From Deltaproteobacteria bacterium (GTDB lineage: Bacteria; Desulfobacterota; Desulfobacteria; Desulfobacterales; SG8-13): a DNA stretch of 8,772 nucleotides. Made by a program: the position numbers and the translations under genes. The notes beneath the pieces are model-generated. The model saw nothing but the letters and a program-made list of their open reading frames with translations, was not told the origin of the DNA and ran no database searches. Shown piece after piece: positions 1-5,506 of the stretch (position 1 is its first letter; each line of letters opens with the position of its first letter). Where the stretch lies: assembly GCA_024639205.1 (NCBI GenBank), contig JAHEIV010000101.1, positions 1-8,772 on the forward strand, read 5' to 3'.

Positions 1-538
1 TGTTCGGGTGTTTCTCGATCCTTTTCACCAGAATTGTGTCCTCCACGCCGACGGCGAATATTGCCCCTGCGATGATGTCCTTCTGAGACTCGTCGATAAG
101 AACCGCATCACCGTCCTTCAACTCCGGCTCCATGCTGTTGCCGAAAATATCCATCAGGACCATCCTTTCCGGATTTCCCTTGGTCCGCAACCATTGGTTT
201 CGAAACGCGTAATATCCCTCTATTTCGGAGCCGATTTCAAAAGAACCCCCGCCGGCGCTGAGCCGGGCCTTGACTTTGGGAATGTGCTTGAACTCCGCCT
301 CCTCTGCCGGGGAAGGCTTCAGGTAGGGTTCGCCCGTACCGCTTTCCAGCCATCCGGGATTCAAACCGAACGCGCGAAACAGCCGCAATATCCACCTGGC
401 CGGTATCGTGTCCTTTTTGCGGGCTTGCGTGATGGCCGAGCGATTGATCTGCAGCACATCTGCCAGTTCGGTCTGGGTGGTGATATCCGTTGTGCGAAAA
501 ACCCGCTGCAAAAAAGCGTCGAATTGAGGCGATTTCAT
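1..538 (-). CDS. S24/CI-type repressor-like transcriptional regulator (partial, C-terminus cut by window edge)
   Basis: A DNA-binding regulator of the phage CI/LexA type. 179 residues are visible and the 3' end lies beyond base 1. Residues 1-70 resemble the bacteriophage CI repressor HTH domain: an ELADVLQINRSAITQARKK helix-turn-helix near 24-42, then PARWILRLFRAFGLNPGWL, typical of this domain. Residues 85-179 form an S24 peptidase-like domain. GNSMEP carries the expected nucleophile Ser135, VKRIEK the expected general base Lys172, and LSAGGGS (93-99) has an Ala95-Gly96 pair where LexA/CI proteins self-cleave. Self-cleavage on DNA damage is therefore possible, but this is inference from the residues. 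The ATG at 538 is preceded by GAAAGG 11 bases upstream. An AT-rich promoter/operator region lies behind it. No phage genes are visible nearby, so it may be a stand-alone host regulator or the edge of a prophage outside the window. Targets are unknown. Confidence 0.88.
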   Translation of the reverse strand, partial: MKSPQFDAFLQRVFRTTDITTQTELADVLQINRSAITQARKKDTIPARWILRLFRAFGLNPGWLESGTGEPYLKPSPAEEAEFKHIPKVKARLSAGGGSFEIGSEIEGYYAFRNQWLRTKGNPERMVLMDIFGNSMEPELKDGDAVLIDESQKDIIAGAIFAVGVEDTILVKRIEKHPN

Positions 539-599
539 ATGGGCGACAACCTTTCAACCGGCGGTCGGCCGGTCTCAACATCGAATTTTCATTGGTTGC

Positions 600-650
600 G
601 TTACCTTAACATAAGAATTTATATAGTGCAACAGTTTTTTATAAATTGAT
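600..650 (-). promoter_or_regulatory. AT-rich promoter/operator region of the S24 regulator gene
   Basis: This is a sharply AT-rich patch in otherwise GC-rich DNA. On the minus strand TTGCAC (631-626) lies 17 bases before TAAGGT (608-603). The -10 match is weak, and an alternative -10 is TATAAA (623-618). GTTA-cct-TAAC (600-610) and ATAA-gaat-TTAT (611-622) are small inverted repeats side by side that could be repressor half-sites for autoregulation. The exact promoter and operator assignment is inference. Confidence 0.35.
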
Positions 651-853
651 TTTTTCGGCTGATCGGCATATGAATGGCTGGTCCGGTCGGAAGGATCAGC
701 GCAGCACCCGGCGGCGGCCGTAATCGTTAATTCCCCAGGCAGATCGCATCCCGGTGTCCGGGTCCCTCTGAAAATTCCGGGCAGAAAAGTTACCGGACAA
801 GACGTTCGGTTCGCCTGTCTGTGCGTGTCGTACGAATCACATGCGGAGACATT
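651..853. other. GC-rich intergenic region, no gene recognised
   Basis: This completes the roughly 315-bp gap between the S24 regulator and the small coiled-coil gene. I see no credible coding frame. It contains a perfect 5-bp hairpin, CCCGG-tgt-CCGGG (750-762), with no T-run after it, so it is not an intrinsic terminator. Several CCGG-containing words recur nearby. It probably holds the promoter of the gene at 854, but I cannot identify good -35/-10 boxes. Confidence 0.4.
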
Positions 854-1033
854 ATGTCGATTCGATTGATTGCGAGAGAACTCTATCACCTTCAACAAGC
901 GGTGGAGAAACTTGAAAAAGAACTGGCTCGCGCCCCGACCGGGCGAATCGATGAGCTACAAGATCAGCTTCGCAAAATCCGGGCTGAACGAAACCGGATG
1001 CGTCTCGTCCTCGATGGAAGCAAAGAGAATTAG
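854..1033 (+). CDS. Small coiled-coil protein of unknown function (59 aa)
   Basis: A 59-residue, highly charged, probably all-helical protein with no signal peptide or membrane segment, so presumably cytoplasmic. Leucines and other hydrophobics recur at heptad-like spacing (LIARELYHLQQAVEKLEKEL, then IDELQDQLRKIRAERNRM), separated by a short APTG break. This suggests a two-helix hairpin or coiled coil that dimerises or docks on a partner. The ATG at 854 is chosen because GGAG at 845-848 lies 5 bases upstream. A GTG at 821 in the same frame would add 11 residues without a clear ribosome binding site. I do not recognise a named family, though similar short proteins seem familiar from Desulfobacterota. 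It is divergent from the S24 regulator and upstream of the secreted protein gene, which has its own promoter. Function unknown. Confidence 0.75.
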   Translation: MSIRLIARELYHLQQAVEKLEKELARAPTGRIDELQDQLRKIRAERNRMRLVLDGSKEN

Positions 1034-1046
1034 GCGGCTGCCGGTT

Positions 1047-1075
1047 TTGAAACCGACCGACGATTGTGCTATAAT
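1047..1075 (+). promoter_or_regulatory. Strong sigma-70-type promoter with extended -10
   Basis: TTGAAA at 1047-1052 is followed by a 17-base spacer and a perfect TATAAT at 1070-1075. TGC just before the -10 gives an extended -10 element. Transcription would begin near 1082, giving a leader of about 90 bases before the ATG at 1172. This is the best promoter match in the window. Confidence 0.8.
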
Positions 1076-1171
1076 TTTCGATCGATAACCGCCGGAACCG
1101 CAGAAACGGATCGTTCGGATAAAAAAAGATTTCACAACAAATTAACATCCGGAAAAGAGAGGAGGAACACC

Positions 1172-1771
1172 ATGCAGCTGAAAAACTCGGCCGTGTTTCT
1201 ACTGAGTATTCTGCTGATAATTTCGATGCTGGTGCCCACCGTCCATGCCGCCAGCAAAAAGAAGGATCAAAGCCAGTCCGCAGTCTACTTGAAAATCAAC
1301 ATCCACGGGACCGAGCGCTTCAGTGGCAGCAAACGGTCGCTCAGGGCCAGTTATGCCAACTATATCGGCGACTATAACAACCACGCCTTCATACCGGTCA
1401 ACACCCCGGTGGTGATCACCAAGGTGAAAAAAAACGGTATCTATATGACTTCCACGGTCGACGGCGCGAAGATCACGTTCGAATTCAACGCGAAAAACAT
1501 GGCTCCGGTGACTTCGGAAGAATATGTCGGTTATATTACCGCACCGCGTAAAACTTCCCTGAAATCCCTTTCACCGATCGATCAGAAGGGAATCAAAGAT
1601 GGCAAGGCGTACGTGGGGATGTCGAAAAATGCCGTCCGTATCGCTCTGGGTCATCCGGCGCTTCACCGAACGCCGTCGCTGAAAGAAAACATCTGGACAT
1701 ACTGGAAGAACCGTTTTGCCACGGGTGCTGTTGAATTCGATGCCGGCGGAAGAGTGAAGTCGGTCCGGTAA
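1172..1771 (+). CDS. Secreted protein with C-terminal BamE/SmpA-like domain
   Basis: A 199-residue exported protein. Residues 1-26 are a Sec signal peptide: a short basic start, a long hydrophobic core (VFLLSILLIISMLV), and a VHA|A cleavage site. There is no cysteine at the cleavage site, so it is not a lipoprotein, unlike true BamE. Residues 36-110 are predicted mostly beta, with an SH3-like feel (IPVNTPVVITKV, GAKITFEF). Residues 145-199 resemble the SmpA/OmlA (BamE-like) fold: YVGMSKNAVRIALGHP, then WTYWKNR and VEFDAGGRVKSV. BamE proteins belong to the outer-membrane assembly machine, but this fold is reused widely, so a role in envelope assembly is only inference. The ATG at 1172 is fixed by GAGAGGAGG at 1157-1165 and by the signal peptide. 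An in-frame upstream extension to 1064 overlaps the promoter and is rejected. The gene converges with the Ada-like gene, and I see no clear terminator in the 70-bp gap. Confidence 0.85.
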   Translation: MQLKNSAVFLLSILLIISMLVPTVHAASKKKDQSQSAVYLKINIHGTERFSGSKRSLRASYANYIGDYNNHAFIPVNTPVVITKVKKNGIYMTSTVDGAKITFEFNAKNMAPVTSEEYVGYITAPRKTSLKSLSPIDQKGIKDGKAYVGMSKNAVRIALGHPALHRTPSLKENIWTYWKNRFATGAVEFDAGGRVKSVR

Positions 1772-1841
1772 CCAAGAGTTTAGGAGTGGATCACACGATA
1801 GCCGTTGACTGGATTTTTTCGGCTGTCACCGGTTTCTCCTG

Positions 1842-2708
1842 TCAGGCTGCCTTTCGTCGCATCGCAGCAACGGCTTCCCAGCCCAAAATCGCTTTTTTAC
1901 GTGCCGGCCCCTCGCCGTAGTAGCCGAATTCTCCCATTTTGCGGATCACCCGGTGGCAGGGTATCAGAAACGGGATCGGGTTGCGCCCCACGGCGTTGCC
2001 GACAGCACGCGCTGCCAGGGGCATGCCGATATGCCTGGCAATATCCTCGTAGGCCACCGCTTTTCCGAGGGGTATTTTGAGCAATGCCTCCCAGACCTTG
2101 ATCTGGAAGTTGGTTCCGCGAACGTATAAATGAACCGGTGCCGGCTCCCGATCGGGCGCAAAGTCGAAAATCCGCCTGTGCAGCAACCCGGTTTCGTCCG
2201 GTCGGTGGTGCAGCACCGATTGGGGCCATTGAAGCTGAAGCCAGTTCACCATGCGGTCGGAATCACCGACCGGTACAAACCGCAGCGCACAAATTCCTCT
2301 TTCGGTTGCCGCCAGAAGGCATTCGCCAAACGGTGAGGGATGGAATCCATAGATCAGCCGGACACCGCTGCCTTTTGTTTTGTACTGCCCCGGTGTCACC
2401 GCTTCACAGGTGACGAACAGGTCATGCAGGCGACTGGGGCTCGACAGACCGGAATCGTATGTAACGTCCAGGATGTTTTCCGATTCTACAATCAGCTTCT
2501 TGGCATACTCCTTGGTCAAAAACTGTAAAAACCGCTTGGGGCTGATCCCGACCCAACGACTGAAGAGCCGCTGAAAGTGATACTCGCTCAAGTCGACGGC
2601 GGATGCGATCTCGCCCAGGGAAGGTTGCCGGTGGAAATGCTCTTCCAAAAACACAATCGCCTGCTCCACCCGCCGGTAGTCTTTGGAAAGCTGCGATAAG
2701 TCTTTCAT
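1842..2708 (-). CDS. AraC-type regulator fused to O6-alkylguanine-DNA alkyltransferase (Ada-like, no N-terminal Ada domain)
   Basis: A 288-residue two-domain protein. Residues 10-115 are an AraC-family double helix-turn-helix (LGEIASAVDLSEYHFQRLF, then ILDVTYDSGLSSPSRLHDLF and VTPGQYK). Residues 118-280 are an O6-methylguanine/O4-methylthymine-DNA methyltransferase. IPCHRVI gives the alkyl-accepting Cys251, and AARAVGNAVGRNPIPF includes the arginine finger, probably Arg234. The Cys accepts the alkyl group from damaged DNA in a one-time suicide reaction. The zinc-binding Ada N-terminal domain, which senses methylphosphotriesters in E. coli Ada, is absent, so induction must work differently. 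The usual GYRWG loop reads GYYGEGPARK here. The start at 2708 (MKDLSQL) is chosen because AGGAGA lies 6-7 bases upstream; a GTG at 2741 would add 11 residues. It is divergent from the membrane protein gene at 2892. Product confidence is high; regulatory targets are unknown. Confidence 0.93.
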   Translation of the reverse strand: MKDLSQLSKDYRRVEQAIVFLEEHFHRQPSLGEIASAVDLSEYHFQRLFSRWVGISPKRFLQFLTKEYAKKLIVESENILDVTYDSGLSSPSRLHDLFVTCEAVTPGQYKTKGSGVRLIYGFHPSPFGECLLAATERGICALRFVPVGDSDRMVNWLQLQWPQSVLHHRPDETGLLHRRIFDFAPDREPAPVHLYVRGTNFQIKVWEALLKIPLGKAVAYEDIARHIGMPLAARAVGNAVGRNPIPFLIPCHRVIRKMGEFGYYGEGPARKKAILGWEAVAAMRRKAA

Positions 2709-2796
2709 GCTTTTCTCCTGGTAAGGGTTCCGATTCCCCACACCCTATGTCATGTGCTGCCGCCGGGCAACCCGATTCTTGCTACGTGGAAATTGA

Positions 2797-2825
2797 TTGA
2801 TTTGCCGGCTCACATTCGCTATCAA
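2797..2825 (+). promoter_or_regulatory. Possible sigma-70 promoter for the 2892-4203 gene group
   Basis: TTGATT (2797-2802), a 17-base spacer and TATCAA (2820-2825) each match the consensus at four of six positions. The position, about 65 bases upstream of the first start codon, is reasonable. The match is modest. Confidence 0.35.
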
Positions 2826-2891
2826 TAAATCGATACTCGAGAATCCGGGTCCGCTAAAAACGCGGCATTACCCATGCGGGAGGTGATGACA

Positions 2892-3299
2892 TTGACTCAA
2901 CCCCTCAACAAGGTCAGCCTTGTGTTTGCTGCCGGATGTTTTGGTGGGCTGTTAAACAGCCTGGCAGTCTGGATATTCGGGGAGGCGGGAATCACCGCCT
3001 CTTTGGGGGTATCTATCGCCCCCCGACTTTCTGCCGCATGGCTCTATCCCCGCCTGGTCTGGGGTGGGATCTGGGGAATCCTGTTTCTTCTTCCGTTTAT
3101 GAAACGCCGCCTGTTTTCCAAGGGACTGGTGTTGAGTCTGGGCCCCTCCCTTGTGCAGTTGTTCTTGGTGTTTCCCATCAAAGCCAACAAGGGTGTCATG
3201 GGCCTCGACCTGGGAACACTTACCCCGTTGCTGGTTCTGATTTTTAACGCCGTCTGGGGGTTGGCGGCAGCTATCTGGCTGCGCTGGTCCAGCAGGTGA
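2892..3299 (+). CDS. Small integral membrane protein, four predicted helices
   Basis: A hydrophobic protein of 135 residues from the TTG start, with four likely membrane helices near residues 8-28, 47-68, 75-95 and 107-128. Conserved-looking features are GGLLNSLAVWIFG in helix 1 and the SIAPRLSAAWLYPRLVWGG loop into helix 2, where Pro, Arg and Trp cluster. I recall similar uncharacterised proteins in other bacteria, but no function is known to me. Start choice: GGAGGTGAT at 2879-2887 is a full complement of the 16S rRNA tail, and the TTG at 2892 sits 8 bases after GGAGG, the ideal distance. ATG at 2886 is too close to it and ATG at 2874 has no ribosome site; both are in frame and would add 2 or 6 residues. 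It is the first of three closely spaced rightward genes. No enzyme motif is visible. Confidence 0.8.
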   Translation: MTQPLNKVSLVFAAGCFGGLLNSLAVWIFGEAGITASLGVSIAPRLSAAWLYPRLVWGGIWGILFLLPFMKRRLFSKGLVLSLGPSLVQLFLVFPIKANKGVMGLDLGTLTPLLVLIFNAVWGLAAAIWLRWSSR

Positions 3300-3317
3300 C
3301 ACAACAGGTCCGAGGCG

Positions 3318-3674
3318 ATGGAGACCAAAATCACGGGACAACATTTCTTCGATGCGCTGAACGGCCGCGACTTTGGCATAATCGAAGACCTGCTGGATCC
3401 GAATGCGCAGCTGTTGTTCCCCAAATCGCAGCCGATGCTGGGCAAAAAGCGCATTCTCAAGTTCCTCCGCCTATTATTTCGAGCATACCCGCAACTGGTA
3501 TTTTCCGTCCAACGCATCATCCGGCAGGAAAACCTGGCCGCCATCCATTGGACAAACCGCGGAAAAAACCGTCACGGTGAACCTTATGAAAACGAGGGTG
3601 TCACTTTGATCGAAACCGCCGACAATCGAATCTGTTTCATCAGCGACTTTTTTAAGGATACCGAAAAATTTTAG
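3318..3674 (+). CDS. SnoaL-like / NTF2-fold protein
   Basis: A 118-residue soluble protein matching the SnoaL-like branch of the NTF2 fold. It opens with a helical FFDALNGRDFGIIEDLLDPNAQLLFP segment (described here in two parts: FFDALNGRDFG and IIEDLLDPNAQLLFP), typical of the cone-shaped barrel. It then has GKKRILKFLRLLFRAYPQL and alternating beta strands (FSVQRIIRQ, LAAIHWTNRG, NEGVTLIETADNRICFISDFF). Members bind small hydrophobic ligands or act as isomerases, cyclases or hydrolases, and many are uncharacterised. I cannot assign a substrate. The ATG at 3318 has AGG and GAGG upstream and begins 18 bases after the membrane protein gene ends, so the two are probably co-transcribed. The GNAT gene follows after 25 bases. 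Confidence 0.8.
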   Translation: METKITGQHFFDALNGRDFGIIEDLLDPNAQLLFPKSQPMLGKKRILKFLRLLFRAYPQLVFSVQRIIRQENLAAIHWTNRGKNRHGEPYENEGVTLIETADNRICFISDFFKDTEKF

Positions 3675-3699
3675 TCCGCACAGAGACGGGTAGACCGGC

Positions 3700-4203
3700 A
3701 TGATCCGAAAGTGCACTGATCAGGATTTTGAGATGATGTTCGCCGTTATAAACGATGCCGCCGATGCCTACCGGGGCATTATTCCCGAAGACCGCTGGAA
3801 AGAACCGTATATGCCCCGAAAAGAACTGCGTGAAGAAATCGACGATGGCGTTGTTTTCTATGGCTACACAACCGGCGGCGAGCTGATCGGGGTGATGGGA
3901 ATCCAGGACAAGGGGGACGTGACCCTGATGCGGCACGCTTATGTCCGAACCGGCCGTCGTCGTTGTGGCATCGGCAGCCAACTCCTTGCTTACCTGCAGC
4001 AACGAACTTACAAGCCGATCCTGATCGGCACCTGGGCAGATGCTGTATGGGCCGTCCATTTCTATGAAAAACACGGGTATCACCGAGTAACGCCGGCTGA
4101 AAAAGATCGGCTGTTGAAAAGATACTGGTCCATTCCCGAGCGTCAGGTGGAGACATCGGTGGTTCTGGCCAGCCCGAAGTGGTCCGAGGGCCGGGACATT
4201 TAA
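3700..4203 (+). CDS. GNAT family N-acetyltransferase
   Basis: A 167-residue acetyltransferase. The GNAT core is visible in order: an N-terminal strand and helix (IRKCTDQDFEMMFAVINDAA), the GELIGVMGIQ strand (60-69), motif A (VTLMRHAYVRTGRRRCGIGS, 74-93), whose R-x-x-G-x-G loop (87-92) binds the acetyl-CoA pyrophosphate, and motif B (WAVHFYEKHGYHRV, 117-130). It transfers an acetyl group from acetyl-CoA to an amine; the acceptor cannot be read from the sequence. Some relatives act on small amines, antibiotics or protein N-termini, but nothing here points to one of these. It is last in a three-gene rightward group, 25 bases after the SnoaL-like gene, with only a weak ribosome site. Transcription probably ends at the hairpin immediately after its stop codon. 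Confidence 0.88.
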   Translation: MIRKCTDQDFEMMFAVINDAADAYRGIIPEDRWKEPYMPRKELREEIDDGVVFYGYTTGGELIGVMGIQDKGDVTLMRHAYVRTGRRRCGIGSQLLAYLQQRTYKPILIGTWADAVWAVHFYEKHGYHRVTPAEKDRLLKRYWSIPERQVETSVVLASPKWSEGRDI

Positions 4204-4206
4204 AAC

Positions 4207-4262
4207 AAACGTCCCTGAAATTCAGGCTGCCGGCCCGGCACCAGGCAATGTCAGGGGCGTTT
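4207..4262. terminator. Bidirectional intrinsic terminator
   Basis: AAACGTCCCTGA (4207-4218) pairs with TCAGGGGCGTTT (4251-4262) through 12 bp, with one G-U wobble. Inside it a second perfect hairpin, TGCCG-gcc-CGGCA, spans 4228-4240. T residues follow on the plus strand (TTTT at 4260-4263), and on the minus strand the stem leads into GTTTGTTTT. It serves two convergent units: the GNAT gene ends at 4203 and the Fe-S gene at 4251. The minus-strand stop codon (4251-4253) lies inside the stem. Confidence 0.8.
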
Positions 4263-5435
4263 TGCCGCATTGTATCGGGAAGCCGACACCTTTTTCAACG
4301 GCAGCTTAACGAGCCTTTCGTCACGTTCCAACCGCAAGACATCCTCCGGGCAACGGTAGCTGCATTGTCCGCAGCCGATGCAGTGTTGCCCGTCCACAAC
4401 CGCTCGGCCGGCCGGGAGCTCAATGGCTTGCACCGGGCAGTACGACTCGCACTCGCCGCAACCGGTGCAACTGTCGCTGTCGGCCACCACTGCCCGGAAG
4501 GTGCTTTTGAACATCAGCGGGAAAACCCCCCTGTTGTGAGATCCCAACAAACCGCAGCAATCCGGACAACAGTTGCAAATGCCGATTTCTGGCCTGCGCG
4601 GGTCATCCTTTTCGTAAAACAAGGTATGAACGGCTCCCGCTCTGCGGGTTTGCTCGATCACCGCCAGCGCCTCTTCCTTGCGGACAAAGCGACCGAATCC
4701 GTAGCGTACGATGTGGGCAGTGGCGGAGCCGATGGCAATGCACGATTCCGGTGGGTAATCGAACCGGCAGGGATCGTCGACCATCTTGCGCCACTGCCGG
4801 CAGAAACAGTGCATCAGGGCGATATCGTTCTCTCCGCTGTAGCGCTCGATGAGCTCCCGCACATCTCCGGCCGGATAGATGCTGTCGACAGGCGGCTTCA
4901 GCGTGCGATGCACTGCAATGGTCCGGGTTTTTTCCGAAGGAGCCGAAGGAGTGAAAGCTGCAATCCGCTGGCTGGCGGTATCTCTTCTCAGGAAAAACCG
5001 GTTCTGCAAAAGCCGCAGGGGAAACACATTGAATTTCTTCCAGGATTGGAAGCCATGCTCCAGCCGACGCGCAAATTCCCGCTTCTCCGCCGTCTCCTCG
5101 CCACCGCAGAGCTGCAGCTCGAACCACCCAACCAGCATGGGAGCCAGCTCATAGCCGTTTGCCTCGCTGTCGAAATCTACCGGCCATACCATTCCTTTCC
5201 GCAGGAGCGTGTCGAAAAAAGTGTCGAATTTCTCAACTGCGGCCGGAGCAGACCGCAACGCCTGTTCGTACGTCATCGGTGCCGTTCCCATTGTAAGCAA
5301 AAAGTCGGTTTCCTGCGGTGTGATCGCCCAATCCAGCAGGGCCAGCAAGGGCTCTGTCACCGGCAGGGACGACTGGTTCTGCTGTTTCATCAGTCCGGCC
5401 AGTTTTTTCAGCTTCCGTTTTCGCTGGGGTGTCAT
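4251..5435 (-). CDS. 4Fe-4S ferredoxin-like protein with extra cysteine clusters and a winged-helix-like N-terminus
   Basis: A 394-residue iron-sulfur protein. The C-terminus carries two classic 4Fe-4S motifs, CTGCGECESYCP (Cys323, 326, 329, 333) and CIGCGQCSYRCP (Cys352, 355, 358, 362), as in 2[4Fe-4S] ferredoxins. Before them is a conserved-looking cysteine-rich core: CFC (210-212), Cys223, Cys232 and CNCCPDCC (287-294). I recall a comparable layout in uncharacterised Fe-S proteins of anaerobes, and it may hold a further metal centre. Residues 40-105 look like a small winged-helix domain (MTYEQALRSAPAAVEKFDTF, then LLRKGMVWPV), which could be structural or nucleic-acid binding. No signal peptide or membrane helix is seen, so it is probably a cytoplasmic electron carrier or oxidoreductase subunit. 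The ATG at 5435 has AGGAG about 12 bases upstream, rather long. It lies 71 bp downstream of dapL on the same strand, so co-transcription is likely. Its partner is unknown. Confidence 0.85.
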   Translation of the reverse strand: MTPQRKRKLKKLAGLMKQQNQSSLPVTEPLLALLDWAITPQETDFLLTMGTAPMTYEQALRSAPAAVEKFDTFFDTLLRKGMVWPVDFDSEANGYELAPMLVGWFELQLCGGEETAEKREFARRLEHGFQSWKKFNVFPLRLLQNRFFLRRDTASQRIAAFTPSAPSEKTRTIAVHRTLKPPVDSIYPAGDVRELIERYSGENDIALMHCFCRQWRKMVDDPCRFDYPPESCIAIGSATAHIVRYGFGRFVRKEEALAVIEQTRRAGAVHTLFYEKDDPRRPEIGICNCCPDCCGLLGSHNRGVFPLMFKSTFRAVVADSDSCTGCGECESYCPVQAIELPAGRAVVDGQHCIGCGQCSYRCPEDVLRLERDERLVKLPLKKVSASRYNAAKRP

Positions 5436-5506
5436 CGGTTTGCACTGCTCCTGATATGGATCTGAATGATTCCCGGATTTTTGTTATGTCCCTCAAACCC
5501 GACGCT

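Noticed and set aside
8..649. A plus-strand open frame of 213 codons at the left edge
   Set aside because: It lies opposite the S24 regulator, whose HTH and Ser/Lys motifs are clear on the minus strand, and it has no ribosome site or recognisable domain.
857..866. TCGATTCGAT at the start of the small coiled-coil gene as a fourth copy of the operator-like site
   Set aside because: It lies inside codons 2-5 of the gene and could be coincidental codon use, so it was not listed as a regulatory site.
1800..1824. AGCCG ... CGGCT hairpin between the convergent secreted-protein and Ada-like genes, considered as a terminator
   Set aside because: The stem is only 5 bp with a loop of about 15 bases, and the T-run lies inside the loop instead of after the stem.
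4179..5465. A long plus-strand open frame (428 codons) opposite the Fe-S gene
   Set aside because: It is the antisense shadow of a gene with clear 4Fe-4S motifs on the minus strand. Its translation shows no recognisable domain, and it runs through the terminator hairpin.
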